Assembly (NCBI GenBank): GCA_938008555.1
Contig: CALLKE010000242.1
Location: 1-40,805, forward strand
Direction of reading: 5' to 3'
DNA: 40,805 bases
Source: an uncultured Pedobacter sp.
GTDB taxonomy: Bacteria > Bacteroidota > Bacteroidia > Sphingobacteriales > Sphingobacteriaceae
The notes under the pieces are model-generated. The model did not search any database, had not been told where the DNA came from, and saw only the letters and a program-made list of their open reading frames with translations. Both the position numbers and the translations under genes were made by a program. This document shows, one piece after another, positions 8,126 to 17,833 of the stretch. How positions within the stretch are numbered: position 1 is the stretch's first letter; every line of letters starts with the position of its first letter.

Positions 8126-11100
8126 TTAACTACACCCACCCTGCGTACCACAGTTCAAACACTTATAACAAGTACCTGAACGCACCATAATATGACCACA
8201 GTTGCTACAAGCAGGGGCATCTGACTGGCCACCACCAGAAATATCGAGTACAGACTTCAACGCTTTACTCGATCTAGACTTGGATTCAATCGAGTGCGTA
8301 TCATCTGTTGAAGTACTTTCATCTACATTCCGATCTTCATCGGCCATTTGAGGGTTTCCTAGAATGGCCTTTTCATTATCAAGTACATGAACTAAGTCCT
8401 CGCGTCCTAAGTATTCATAACCTAGCATACGGAAAATATAATCGATGATGGAAGTGGCACTTTTAATATTTTGATGGCCAATAACCATCCCAGAAGGTTC
8501 GAACCGAGTAAATGTAAATTTGTCCACAAACTCTTCCAATGGCACACCGTACTGTAATCCAACCGAAATGGCAATGGCAAAACAGTTCATCAAGGAGCGG
8601 AAGGTAGCACCCTCTTTGTGCATGTCTACAAATATTTCGCCCAATGTTCCATCTTCATATTCACCCGTACGCACAAAGATAGTTTGCCCTCCAACACTTG
8701 CTTTTTGTGTGAAGCCAGAACGGCGAGCAGGCATATTTTTTTTCTCGATCACGGATGAGAGCTGGCGCTTGAACTGCGTATCTGTTGACCGATCTAAAAT
8801 AGCACGAGCAGCCTCTAATACCTGCTCTGGCGTTAGATCGCTCAATCGAACATTCGCAGCCTCACCCAAAACCTCCTCCACTGTCTCTATTTTATCTTCT
8901 TTCGTATCCGCCTTAGTCGATAGTGGCTGAGATAGTTTACACCCATCTCGATACAATGCATTTGCTTTAATTCCTAATTTCCAGGACAGCTCATAACAAT
9001 CTTTGATTTGCTCAACTGTAGCCTCATGAGGCAGGTTGATTGTTTTAGAGATTGCTCCTGATAAAAATGGCTGTGCAGCGGCCATCATCTTAATATGCCC
9101 ATGTGCATGAATGTAACGTTGTCCTTTTGATCCACACTTATTAGCACAATCGAATATTGGATAGTGTTCTTTCTTCAAATAAGGAGCCCCTTCAACAGTC
9201 ATTGTTCCACAAATAAATTCATTGGCTTCCGTGATTTGTTGGCGAGTGAAGCCCAATGCACGCAACAGATTAAAATTAGATGCATTATATCGTTCGGGCT
9301 TGAACCCTAAACGTTTTAAACAATCATCCCCCAATGTCCATTGGTTGAACACAAAGCCTATTTCAAAAGCAGCAAAAAGAGATTTATCAATTTTTTGCAA
9401 ATCATCCTCTCTAAAACCTTTCGCTGACAGGGTATCAAAATTGATATGAGGAGCTCCTTTTAATGTAGCTGCACCTTTTGCATAGTTGACAATGGTTTCA
9501 ATTTCATGCGGGGTATATCCCAAGTTATGCAATGCACCAGGCACTCCCTGATTAATAATTTTAAAATATCCACCGCCTGAAAGTTTTTTAAATTTTACCA
9601 AAGCAAAGTCAGGTTCAATTCCTGTCGTATCACAATCCATCACCAAACCGATGGTACCTGTGGGCGCAATCACTGTCGTTTGTGCATTTCGATAGCCATA
9701 TTTTTCGCCAAGCTCTACCGCTTTGTCCCAAGCGTTGCATGCGGCAGATAGCAAATAGTCGGGGCAAGCTTTGGGATCAATTCCGGGGGGGGATATTTGT
9801 AGATCTTCGTATGAGTTGGTATTATATGCTGCATACCGATGATTTCGCATCACGCGCAGCATGTGATTTTTATTTTCTTCATACTTGGCAAATGCACCTA
9901 ATTCCTTTGCCATCTCTGCAGAAGCTGCGTAAGCAGTACCTGTCATGATGGCTGTAACGGCACCTCCTATTGCACGTGCTTTATCACTATCATAGGGGAT
10001 GCCGGCAGTCATTAATATCGAGCCTAAGTTAGCATAGCCCAAGCCTAGTGTGCGATAGTCGTACGACAACTGTGCGACCTCTTTGGATGGAAACTGAGCC
10101 ATCAACACTGAAATTTCTAGAACGACAGTCCAAACACGGCAAGCATGTTCAAAACCTTTGACATCAAAAACAAGTGTCTCTGGATCGAAAAAGTGAGCCA
10201 AATTAATCGAAGCTAAATTGCAGGCAGTATTGTCCAAAAACATATACTCCGAGCATGGATTTGACGCATTAATCCGTCCACCCTCTGGACAAGTATGCCA
10301 CTCATTAATGGTAGTATCGTATTGGACACCCGGATCAGCACATGCCCAAGCAGCAAATGCAATGTCTTGCCATAGTTTTTCAGCAGAAACTGTTTTCAAG
10401 ACATGGCCATCTGTACGTGCAATAAGATTCCAGTTGGCACCTTTTTCCAAAGCATGAAAAAATTCATTTGGGATACGAACAGAATTATTCGAGTTTTGGC
10501 CCGATACCGTACGATAAGCCTCACCTTCATAATCGGACGAATAGCCTGCGGCAATTAAAGCGGCTACCTTTTTTTCTTCTTCTACTTTCCAATTGACAAA
10601 AAGATCTATTTCGGGGTGGTCAAGGTCCAAACAAACCATTTTAGCTGCTCTTCGTGTAGTTCCTCCCGATTTAATGGCTCCAGCTGCACGATCACCTATT
10701 TTAAGAAATGACATGAGCCCCGAGGAATATCCACCTCCAGAGAGTTTTTCGGTTTCACCACGAATAGTCGAAAAATTAGTTCCAACTCCAGATCCATATT
10801 TAAAAATACGAGCCTCACGAACCCAGAGGTCCATGATACCCCCCTCATTTACGAGATCATCTTTTACTGATAAAATAAAACAAGCATGAGGTTGAGGACG
10901 TTCATATGCGGAGGTTGATTTTTCTAATTTATTTGTCCTCGGATCCACATAATAATGCCCTTGTGGGCTACCTACGATACCATACGAACTATGCAAACCC
11001 GTATTAAACCATTGAGGAGAATTAGGTGCTCCTAGCTGACCAATAATCATGTACACCAGTTCGTCATAAAACACCGCTGCATCCTCTGGGCTTGCAAAAT

Positions 11101-11434
11101 AGGCATAACGCTCACCCCATATTTTCCAACAATTGGCCATCCGGTGAGCTACTTGTTTAATACTGTTTTCGGAGCCTGTCGTACCATCAGACATCGGTAC
11201 ACCAGTTTTGCGAAAATATTTCTGGGCTAAGATATCAGTAGCTACCTGACTCCATGCCACCGGAACCTCGACATCATTCTTTTCAAAAACAGCATCACCA
11301 GCTGGATTACGGATAACTGACGAGCGCTTTTCGTACGTAAATAGATCATACACATTCACGTCTGATTTGGTGAAATAACGCTTGAATAGCAAACCTCCTC
11401 GAGGTCCGTTTTTTTTTGCGACTTCCTTGCTCAT
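8126..11434 (-). CDS. nrdJ: Adenosylcobalamin-dependent (class II) ribonucleotide reductase
   Basis: Reduces ribonucleotides to deoxyribonucleotides using a B12-generated thiyl radical, without oxygen. The 1102 residues match the large class II form. The reductase core has the redox cysteines Cys185 (QPHACFIL) and Cys405 (DNTACNLASINL), and the active-site motif NPCSE (392-396) with Asn392, radical Cys394 and Glu396. The region FVRTGEYEDGTLGEIFVDMH is the TSCPD-type domain found towards the C-terminus of this form. The last 30 residues are a cysteine-rich zinc ribbon (CSNCGHIMVRSGTCYKCLNC) with the redox-active terminal CS. It appears monocistronic, with a terminator at 7960-7997. The upstream gap carries two DnaA-box-like sites. 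No B12 riboswitch motif was recognised upstream. Confidence 0.96.
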   Translation of the reverse strand: MSKEVAKKNGPRGGLLFKRYFTKSDVNVYDLFTYEKRSSVIRNPAGDAVFEKNDVEVPVAWSQVATDILAQKYFRKTGVPMSDGTTGSENSIKQVAHRMANCWKIWGERYAYFASPEDAAVFYDELVYMIIGQLGAPNSPQWFNTGLHSSYGIVGSPQGHYYVDPRTNKLEKSTSAYERPQPHACFILSVKDDLVNEGGIMDLWVREARIFKYGSGVGTNFSTIRGETEKLSGGGYSSGLMSFLKIGDRAAGAIKSGGTTRRAAKMVCLDLDHPEIDLFVNWKVEEEKKVAALIAAGYSSDYEGEAYRTVSGQNSNNSVRIPNEFFHALEKGANWNLIARTDGHVLKTVSAEKLWQDIAFAAWACADPGVQYDTTINEWHTCPEGGRINASNPCSEYMFLDNTACNLASINLAHFFDPETLVFDVKGFEHACRVWTVVLEISVLMAQFPSKEVAQLSYDYRTLGLGYANLGSILMTAGIPYDSDKARAIGGAVTAIMTGTAYAASAEMAKELGAFAKYEENKNHMLRVMRNHRYAAYNTNSYEDLQISPPGIDPKACPDYLLSAACNAWDKAVELGEKYGYRNAQTTVIAPTGTIGLVMDCDTTGIEPDFALVKFKKLSGGGYFKIINQGVPGALHNLGYTPHEIETIVNYAKGAATLKGAPHINFDTLSAKGFREDDLQKIDKSLFAAFEIGFVFNQWTLGDDCLKRLGFKPERYNASNFNLLRALGFTRQQITEANEFICGTMTVEGAPYLKKEHYPIFDCANKCGSKGQRYIHAHGHIKMMAAAQPFLSGAISKTINLPHEATVEQIKDCYELSWKLGIKANALYRDGCKLSQPLSTKADTKEDKIETVEEVLGEAANVRLSDLTPEQVLEAARAILDRSTDTQFKRQLSSVIEKKNMPARRSGFTQKASVGGQTIFVRTGEYEDGTLGEIFVDMHKEGATFRSLMNCFAIAISVGLQYGVPLEEFVDKFTFTRFEPSGMVIGHQNIKSATSIIDYIFRMLGYEYLGREDLVHVLDNEKAILGNPQMADEDRNVDESTSTDDTHSIESKSRSSKALKSVLDISGGGQSDAPACSNCGHIMVRSGTCYKCLNCGTQGGCS

Positions 11435-11544
11435 ATTGGTAGTTTTATGTGTTTGATATATGTCTGTGAATTACTTGCCCTTCTGAAAAAATTTAGGGCT
11501 GTATCTCAAATTTACCCAAAATGAGGTGCTTTAGTCCATCCTAG

Positions 11545-11630
11545 TTTTCCACAAGCCTAGTCGAAGTACGATTCAACTACATCATATACGTCCAAATATC
11601 TTATTGTCAAAATATTATAATTGTGGATAA
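11545..11630. promoter_or_regulatory. Two DnaA-box-like motifs in the nrdJ upstream gap
   Basis: TTTTCCACA (11545-11553, plus strand) and TGTGGATAA (11622-11630, which is TTATCCACA on the minus strand) match the TTWTNCACA consensus. They lie 69 bases apart in opposite orientation within the 331-base gap 11435-11765, between nrdJ and the divergent VOC gene. DnaA control of nrd genes is known in E. coli; here it is an inference. A TAAATTTG -7-like element (minus strand, 11507-11514) is closer to nrdJ. The rest of the gap shows nothing recognisable. Confidence 0.45.
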
Positions 11631-11765
11631 CTCATTACCCTTGAACATAGGTGTGATAAACAGAAGTTTTTCTGTCCATTCTAGTAGCTTTCATGAGTAT
11701 TCAAAGCCCTGTATTTAGGCTACGACTCAATCACTTTTCACCAAATAATTACACTTAATTGCACT

Positions 11766-12257
11766 ATGGAAAATTCAAAAATCATCAGCAACAAAATCAC
11801 TCCATTTCTGTGGTTTAATGACCAAGCCGAAGAAGCTGCAAACTTTTACGCTTCTATTTTCAAAAATTCAAAAATTAAATCCATCACCCATTATGGCGAA
11901 GGCGGACCAGGTCCTAAAGGAACCGTAATGTCTGTAATATTCGAGCTCGATGGACAAACATTCTATGCATTAAATGGGGGTCCACACTTTACCTTCACCC
12001 CGGCTATTTCATTTTTTGTGAATTGTCAAACACAAGCAGAAGTCGATGAGCTATGGGAAAAACTTGCTATGGGTGGGAAAAAAGGGAACTGTGGCTGGCT
12101 AGAAGATCAGTACGGCCTATCATGGCAAATTGTCCCTGCTGGCCTGACTGAATTGTTAAGTAGTAAGGATCCCATAAAATCTAAAAGAGCGATGGCTGCC
12201 ATGATGCAAATGAAAAAGCTCGATCTAAAAAAATTGAAGGAAGCATACGAAGGTTGA
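11766..12257 (+). CDS. VOC-superfamily protein (PhnB / 3-dmu-9_3-mt-like)
   Basis: A small glyoxalase-fold protein of 163 residues, presumed cytosolic. It begins KITPFLWFNDQAEEAANFYASIF, the typical opening of PhnB-like proteins, and contains FELDGQTFYALNGGP, ISFFVNC, VDELWEKL and WLEDQYGLSWQIVP in the expected order. It ends with a helical MMQMKKLDLKKLKEA tail. The family is often mis-annotated as a 3-demethylubiquinone methyltransferase; its real substrate is unknown, and many members lack metal ligands. It is transcribed divergently from nrdJ and followed by the decayed efflux locus. Identity of the fold is confident, function is not. Confidence 0.85.
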   Translation: MENSKIISNKITPFLWFNDQAEEAANFYASIFKNSKIKSITHYGEGGPGPKGTVMSVIFELDGQTFYALNGGPHFTFTPAISFFVNCQTQAEVDELWEKLAMGGKKGNCGWLEDQYGLSWQIVPAGLTELLSSKDPIKSKRAMAAMMQMKKLDLKKLKEAYEG

Positions 12258-12334
12258 TACTATACGCATCATGTTCAATACCATTTAAATTGCAGCACAC
12301 GCAAATGCTAACCAAATACCAATATGATCGACTA

Positions 12335-12579
12335 ATGATCAAGATATTGATCTTGCTCATATGCACAGGTGGACTTTTTGTCATCAAGCAGCTCAAGATA
12401 ATAGCCTTGACTTCTACCTCCAACAAGCAATAGCGAATAGCCCTTTGACGAAAGATTATCAGAATCAAGTGACATCCAATGGAGTGGATAGCCTGCGCAT
12501 TAAAGCTATTTACAAGCCGCAAGCAAATTTGGCAGTAAACAGCAGCTATTCTCCCATTATTACTCACAAAGAAAAATAA
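12335..12579 (+). pseudogene. N-terminal fragment of a TolC-family outer-membrane efflux protein
   Basis: An ATG at 12335 opens a signal-peptide-like stretch (MIKILILLICTGGLFV). After a frameshift near 12385-12395, another frame continues with QDNSLDFYLQQAIANSPL and TKDYQNQVTSNGVDSLRIKA, ending at a stop near 12579. The pattern of small helical residues and SLRIKAIYKPQ resembles the first 70 or so residues of TolC/OprM-like channels. The remaining several hundred residues are missing. It runs directly into RND pump sequence, so a deletion probably joined the two genes. Non-functional. Confidence 0.65.
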
Positions 12580-12621
12580 GACTACAGACCTCCCCCCTGT
12601 TCAGAAAAAAAACAGTTTGAG

Positions 12622-14101
12622 GCTAAATGGGTATCTTTTTTTATTCTACGGCCCTATATCAGCATCATCTTCATTGTTGTTTTAGGCGGATTAATCTGTT
12701 TAATCGTACCCCGGTTAGAAACCGGTTTTTTACCCGAGATGGACGAAGGTAGTATTGTCATGGACTATACACATCGTTGGAAGAAACCGATCGAATATTA
12801 CGCAAAATCGAAAAATTGATCACGAAAATTCCAGAGGTAGAAACCTATTCCAGAAGAACAGGCACCCAAATGGGCTTTTTTATCACTGAGCCTAATAAAG
12901 GAGATTATCTCATCCAGTTAAAAAGAGATAGAAAAAAGACAACAGCAGATATTATTACTGAAATACGTCAGAAAACAGCTACCCAGCCAGCATTAAGGAC
13001 CAATTTCGGGCAAGTGATCGGTGATATGCTGGGCTATTTAATGACTTCTGTACAGCCCATCGAGGTAAAGATTTTCGGGGATAATCAGCAAAAACAACAA
13101 GAGCTCTCAAGGAAAGTGACCGGCGTCGTTTCTCATGTAATAGGTACTGCAGATGTTTTGATGGCGTGGTCATTGCAGGGCCTTCGGTCAGTGTTCAGCC
13201 TGATCTTGCGAAATTGGCACAGTTTGGGATAACACCAGCTAATTTTCAATATCAACAGCAAACCTCTTTGGAGGGAAATGTAGTGGGTGGTATCCTTGAA
13301 AAAGAGCAATTGTCGAATATTCGAATCATTTATCCAAACAGCCGAAAGTTTAGTGTAGCCGACATCAATCAGCTACGATTTTTTTTACCCAGTGGAAAAC
13401 TGAAACCCATTGCTGAACTCGCAACGATACAAGTAAACTAAGGAGAATTCGAGATACAAAGAGAAAACCTACAGTCGGTAGGCATCGTCACTACCCGACT
13501 AGAGAACCGAGATTTAGGTAGTGCCATGAAAGACATTCAAAAAGCAATCGACACCCAGATGGGGCTCCCTTACCGCCAGGATATACTATTCAATACGGAG
13601 GTGTTTATGCTGAGTAACAACAATCGTTGAAGGAGCTTTTGCTTATTTTAATCAGCTCTAGTTTGCTCGTATTTCTTGTGACCTTGTTCCTATTCAAGGA
13701 ATTTAAAATCGCCCTATCCATTTTATTCATCTCCATCTTAGGACTCTCAGGGAGCTATTTAGCTTTATATATCACAGGTACGCCCTTGAATGTGGGAAGT
13801 TATTATGATCGTAAGCATCATCGGCGAAAATACCATATTTACCTTTCTCCAGTTTAAAGAAACAGCACGTACGAAAAAAGTTGATGAGTCAATCGTTTAT
13901 TCTATCTCCACCCAACTACGTCCAAAACCGATGACTGCTTTGGGTGCCATCACTGCGCTCAGTCCCTTGGCATTAGGCATAGAAACAAACACTCAGCTTC
14001 ACCAACCGTTGGCAATTGCTGTCATCAGTGGGCTCTTGGTGGCTTTACCATTGCTTCTAATTGTTTTCCCGAGTGTAACTAGGCTAATTTATAAGAGATA
14101 G
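12622..14101 (+). pseudogene. Decayed RND efflux pump inner-membrane gene (CzcA/CusA-like), missing its N-terminal half
   Basis: Collinear pieces in several frames rebuild the C-terminal half of an RND permease. They are FFILRPYISIIFIVV and TGFLPEMDEGSIV (12640-12770), EETDRILRKIEKLI to SRKVTGVVSHV (12777-13150), VIAGPSVSVQPDLAKLAQFG to LKPIAELATIQVN (13166-13438), EIQRENLQSVGIVTTRLENR (13442-13560), KELLLILISSSLLVFLVTLF (13627-13800) and SIIGENTIFTFLQFKETAR to the normal end RLIYKR (to 14101). Breaks include a frameshift near 12770, a one-base loss near 13152, a TAA at 13439, a TAA replacing a probable CAA near 13614, and a small deletion near 13795. About the first 500 residues are absent. 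Certainly inactive; the original substrate class is uncertain. Confidence 0.85.
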
Positions 14102-14124
14102 CACGCAATATGACGTGATGTAGA

Positions 14125-14170
14125 AAACCCTCTCTATCTCAACATCAAACTGTCGAAATAGAGAGGGTTT
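14125..14170. terminator. Bidirectional terminator between the efflux remnant and pyk
   Basis: A perfect 13-bp stem (AAACCCTCTCTAT, 14125-14137, complement 14158-14170) lies between convergent units. It ends about 15 bases after the pyk stop (14185), so it most likely terminates pyk. Confidence 0.7.
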
Positions 14171-14184
14171 GAGAAAGACTTTGC

Positions 14185-15615
14185 TTAATCAATCAAAGTC
14201 ACTTTAATCATATTGGTTTTTCCTTTTTTCTCGATTGGAATAGCCGCCGTATTAATTACAATTTGACCAGGTTCGATGAGCTTCTCTGCTTTCAAAATTT
14301 GGTTTACATCGCTGATTGTTTTATCAGTGCTTTCAAATTTATTATAGTAAAATCCACGAACCCCCCACAGTAGACTCAGTGTATTCAACAAATTGCGGTT
14401 ACTCGTAAAAATAAATGTGGAAGCTTTAGGTCGATGACTTGAAATCTCAAATGCGGTGTAGCCTGATGACGTCATCGAAATAATACCCACTGCATTTGTC
14501 TTTTCAGCAATAAAAATAGCCGAGCGGCAAATAGAATCGCTCATATAATTAGGAGAACCTTCATTCAGCTCTTTCGGAGTATTAAATGGGTAACCATTTT
14601 CTTCCACATTACGAACAATCTTGTGCATCGTCTCAATCACAATCACCGGATACTCTCCTACTGAAGTCTCACCACTTAGCATCACAGCATCAGCACCATC
14701 TAGTACCGAGTTGGCTACGTCATTTACTTCTGCACGAGTTGGGCGAGGAGCAGTAATCATACTCTCCAACATTTGTGTAGCTACAATCACTGGCTTCGAA
14801 GCATCACGACATTTTTTAGCAATCATTTTCTGAAGCATCGGTACTTGCTCCATTGGCAACTCAACTCCCAAATCGCCACGAGCAACCATCACCCCATCCG
14901 TAACAGCGATAATCTCATCAATATTTTCAATAGCCTCCGGCTTTTCGATTTTAGCAATTACACGAGCTGTTTTTCCACTACGACCAATGATGCGCTTCAA
15001 GTCGAGAATATCTTCTGCAGAACGAACGAATGACAGACCAATCCATTCTACATCATTTTTTAAAGCAAGCTCTAGATTTGACAAGTCTTCTTCGGTTAAG
15101 CTTGGTATAGAGACCTTCGTATTGGGCAAATTGACCCCCTTGCGTGATGTTAATATGCCTCCATAGATGATTTCGCATCTTACGGTATCCTCATTATTGG
15201 TTTCCAAAACCCGCATCTGTATTTTACCATCATCTAATAAAATAGTTTCTCCTACACGTACATCTTTAGGGAAGTTTTGGTAAGTGATATAAATCTGTTT
15301 TTCGTCTCCAATCAGCTCTTTAGTTGTGATCTCAATTTTATTTCCATTAATCAGATTAGCTCCCCCATCTTTAACTAATCCAATACGAATTTTAGGACCT
15401 TGTAGGTCGGCCAAAATACCCACATTCGTTTTGTATTTTTCATTTATCTCACGAATGGTGTCAATTACTTCCTGATGATCTGCTTGGCTGCCATGAGAAA
15501 AATTCAACCTACAAACATCTACACCCGCTTTAATCATGCTAAGCAAAACTTCTTTTTGAGCAGAAGCAGGGCCCAGCGTAGCTACAATTTTAGTTCTGTT
15601 ATGAACAGTTTTCAT
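14185..15615 (-). CDS. pyk: Pyruvate kinase
   Basis: Catalyses phosphoenolpyruvate plus ADP to pyruvate plus ATP, the last step of glycolysis. The 476 residues are the usual bacterial length. It begins RTKIVATLGPAS, followed by CRLNFSHG (Arg36, Asn38, Ser40) and LADLQGPKIRIG. The active-site signature is VIAKIEKPEAIENIDEI with catalytic Lys222, then DGVMVARGDLGVE (241-252), which contributes Mg and substrate contacts. The C-terminal allosteric domain ends near GQIVINTAAIPIEKKGKTNMIKV. It lies downstream of the IPExxxVDY gene on the same strand, 77 bases away, and both point away from acpP-fabF-rnc, an arrangement also known from other Bacteroidota. Confidence 0.97.
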   Translation of the reverse strand: MKTVHNRTKIVATLGPASAQKEVLLSMIKAGVDVCRLNFSHGSQADHQEVIDTIREINEKYKTNVGILADLQGPKIRIGLVKDGGANLINGNKIEITTKELIGDEKQIYITYQNFPKDVRVGETILLDDGKIQMRVLETNNEDTVRCEIIYGGILTSRKGVNLPNTKVSIPSLTEEDLSNLELALKNDVEWIGLSFVRSAEDILDLKRIIGRSGKTARVIAKIEKPEAIENIDEIIAVTDGVMVARGDLGVELPMEQVPMLQKMIAKKCRDASKPVIVATQMLESMITAPRPTRAEVNDVANSVLDGADAVMLSGETSVGEYPVIVIETMHKIVRNVEENGYPFNTPKELNEGSPNYMSDSICRSAIFIAEKTNAVGIISMTSSGYTAFEISSHRPKASTFIFTSNRNLLNTLSLLWGVRGFYYNKFESTDKTISDVNQILKAEKLIEPGQIVINTAAIPIEKKGKTNMIKVTLID

Positions 15616-15692
15616 TTATATTCTGTGTTTTATTTAAAATAACATGTATTATATACTTTCAATATGTACGTGTACGGTGTACAATTAGCTAA

Positions 15693-16115
15693 TTAAAATA
15701 TCAGATTTTCCCTAGATTTTATTTTTCTGGGATCAACTTGTACTGCAACAAGTACTTCTGGCATCTGATTAATGATCGAAATATTTGCCCTCAAATCCTC
15801 TTCATCTATACAATTTTCAATGAGCAAGAAGAAGTCTACATTTTTCATCTCAGAGATTAAAAAACCACCAATACTTCTATTTTTAAGAAGATAAAAAGTA
15901 GTTCCCGATGGAGAATTCTGGTAAAAATATCGACTAAAATGAAGCACATCGGAATCACTCTCATGGAGCGATATTTCCAGCTCATCAATACGGCAGAGGT
16001 CAATATTCAGCTGCCTGTTCAACTTAAAACAGAGCAGATGAGCTTCAAGTGGCGAAGTTATCGCTAATAATGCAAAGTCGAGCTCTGGCTCATATTTTAA
16101 TATCCTTCTATCCAC
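15693..16115 (-). CDS. IPExxxVDY-family protein of unknown function
   Basis: A conserved small protein of 140 residues restricted to Bacteroidota-type genomes; function not established. The family motif is present in degenerate form as ISEMKNVDF (87-95), with Ser for Pro and Phe for Tyr. Other family-like features are the N-terminal FALLAITSPLEAHLLCFKLN, the central FLLIENCIDEEDL and the C-terminal VDPRKIKSRENLIF. No signal peptide or membrane segment is visible, so it is probably cytosolic. It precedes pyk and is divergent from acpP, sharing the intergenic region 16116-16252. Assignment rests on the motif and on neighbourhood. Confidence 0.78.
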   Translation of the reverse strand: MDRRILKYEPELDFALLAITSPLEAHLLCFKLNRQLNIDLCRIDELEISLHESDSDVLHFSRYFYQNSPSGTTFYLLKNRSIGGFLISEMKNVDFFLLIENCIDEEDLRANISIINQMPEVLVAVQVDPRKIKSRENLIF

Positions 16116-16187
16116 AATATAATGGCCCTAAATTATAAATTAAAAAGGGGTTTTATCATAATTTAGATCTCTAAAACCAAAAAAGGT

Positions 16188-16217
16188 TTGAGATATGCTA
16201 GAATTTATTTTTCTTTG
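16188..16217 (+). promoter_or_regulatory. Candidate Bacteroidota-type promoter of acpP
   Basis: TTG at 16188-16190, a 19-nt spacer, and TTTCTTTG at 16210-16217 (one mismatch to TAnnTTTG). The acpP start follows 35 bases later. It would drive acpP-fabF and perhaps rnc-plsC. Confidence 0.5.
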
Positions 16218-16252
16218 CGCAGAATTATTTAATCATATAAAATTATAAAACT

Positions 16253-16489
16253 ATGTCTGATATCGCTTCAAGAGTTAAAGCAATTATCGTTGAAAAGTTA
16301 GGTGTAGACGAAAACGAAGTTACACCAGAGGCATCATTTACCAATGATCTTGGCGCTGACTCATTAGACACCGTAGAACTCATCATGGAGTTTGAGAAGG
16401 AGTTTAACGTAGCCATTCCTGATGATCAAGCTGAAACTATCGGGACTGTTGGTCAGGCTATTGCCTACTTAGAAAAAAACGTAAAATAA
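16253..16489 (+). CDS. acpP: Acyl carrier protein
   Basis: Carries growing acyl chains in type II fatty acid synthesis. The protein has 78 residues, is acidic, and has the phosphopantetheine attachment motif GADSLDTVELIMEFE with Ser37. The helices read SRVKAIIVEKLGVDENEV and ETIGTVGQAIAYLEKN, as in canonical AcpP. It is followed after 21 bases by fabF, its main partner in chain elongation. The upstream region has a promoter-like element. Confidence 0.98.
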   Translation: MSDIASRVKAIIVEKLGVDENEVTPEASFTNDLGADSLDTVELIMEFEKEFNVAIPDDQAETIGTVGQAIAYLEKNVK

Positions 16490-16510
16490 AATTTACGACT
16501 AATTGAATAA

Positions 16511-17764
16511 ATGGAGCTTAAAAGAGTTGTTGTAACAGGACTTGGTGCACTTACCCCTATCGGGAATACAGTGTCGGAATATTGGGATAATTTAATCAAT
16601 GGGGTAAGTGGAGCAGCTCCTATTACCAAGTTTGATACAACACACTTCAAAACGAAATTTGCCTGCGAGGTTAAGAACTTCAATCCAGAAAACTTCATGG
16701 ATAAGAAGGAGGCTCGCAAGGTAGATCCCTTCGTACATTATGCACTAGCATCAACAGATGAAGCTGTTAAAGATGCGCAGCTAGAGTTCGAGAAATTAGA
16801 TACTAATCGTATCGGTGTAATCTGGGGTGCCGGTATTGGTGGATTGAAGACCTTCCTAGACGAAATAACAAACTTTGCTAAAGGCGACGGAACACCTCGA
16901 CTCAATCCATTTTTTATCCCCAAAATGATCATTGACATCGCATCTGGTCATATTTCTATTAAATATGGTTTGAGAGGGCCAAACTTTGCCACTGTTTCTG
17001 CATGTGCCTCATCTACCAATGCGTTAATAGACTCATTCAACTATATCCGCTTGGGAATGGCTGATGTGATTCTCTCTGGTGGGTCAGAAGCAATCATTAA
17101 CGAAGCGGGTATTGGTGGATTTAATGCGATGCATGCTTTGTCGACCCGAAATGATGATCCAAGTACAGCGTCTCGGCCTTTCGATAAAGATCGAGATGGT
17201 TTTGTTGCTGGCGAAGGTGCGGGAACTATCATTTTAGAAGAATTAGAACACGCAAAAGCACGCGGTGCAAAAATTTATGCTGAAATGCTTGGTGGAGGTA
17301 TGAGCGCTGATGCGAATCATATTACGGCTCCACATCCAGAAGGGTTAGGTGCACGTCTGGTAATGACCAATGCGTTACATGATGCACGTTTAACCCCCGC
17401 TGATATTGATTATATAAACGTACACGGAACATCAACCCCACTTGGTGATCTTAGCGAAACGAAAGCAATCGTTGATCTTTTTGGAGAACATGCTTACAAG
17501 CTAAATATTAGTTCAACCAAATCAATGACTGGTCATTTACTAGGAGCTACTGGTGCTATTGAAGCTATTGCTTCTATCTTATCCACCAAGTATGATATTG
17601 TTCCTCCTACAATCAATCATTTCACAGCCGACCCCACTATTGACCCCAAACTAAATCTTACTTTTCATAAAGCCAAAAAAAGAAACGTTCGCACAGCCTT
17701 AAGCAATACTTTTGGTTTTGGTGGCCATAATGCCTCTGTAATTTTCGGGAAATACAAAGGATAG
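16511..17764 (+). CDS. fabF: 3-oxoacyl-[acyl-carrier-protein] synthase II
   Basis: Condenses malonyl-ACP with acyl-ACP to extend fatty acids, cytosolic homodimer. The 417 residues are the typical length. The catalytic triad is clear: Cys165 in TVSACASSTNAL, His305 in NVHGTSTPLGD and His342 in KSMTGHLLGATGA, with Lys337 in the same segment. The C-terminal GFGGHNASVIF loop is intact. It follows acpP directly and precedes rnc, a conserved order in Bacteroidota. Confidence 0.98.
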   Translation: MELKRVVVTGLGALTPIGNTVSEYWDNLINGVSGAAPITKFDTTHFKTKFACEVKNFNPENFMDKKEARKVDPFVHYALASTDEAVKDAQLEFEKLDTNRIGVIWGAGIGGLKTFLDEITNFAKGDGTPRLNPFFIPKMIIDIASGHISIKYGLRGPNFATVSACASSTNALIDSFNYIRLGMADVILSGGSEAIINEAGIGGFNAMHALSTRNDDPSTASRPFDKDRDGFVAGEGAGTIILEELEHAKARGAKIYAEMLGGGMSADANHITAPHPEGLGARLVMTNALHDARLTPADIDYINVHGTSTPLGDLSETKAIVDLFGEHAYKLNISSTKSMTGHLLGATGAIEAIASILSTKYDIVPPTINHFTADPTIDPKLNLTFHKAKKRNVRTALSNTFGFGGHNASVIFGKYKG

Positions 17765-17833
17765 TCAACCATTAAATAGAGCATTTACTGGCGGGGCTTA
17801 TTCACTCTGGTTCACAATTCGCAAGTTTAATGA

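Noticed and set aside
8520..8930. 136-codon plus-strand frame opposite nrdJ, and similar long frames opposite rpsB (35716-36135), frr (38791-39177) and pyrD
   Set aside because: All are antisense shadows of strongly conserved genes and read as low-complexity serine/threonine-rich sequence.
11435..11765. Replication origin near the two DnaA boxes
   Set aside because: Only two boxes are present, with no dnaA, dnaN, gidA or AT-rich unwinding cluster next to them.
11435..11765. Cobalamin riboswitch controlling nrdJ
   Set aside because: No B12-box-like GCCACTG or the expected stem order was found in the leader.
12181..12567. 128-codon minus-strand frame across the VOC gene end and TolC remnant
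   Set aside because: It crosses a real gene and a pseudogene on the opposite strand and has no domain-like content.
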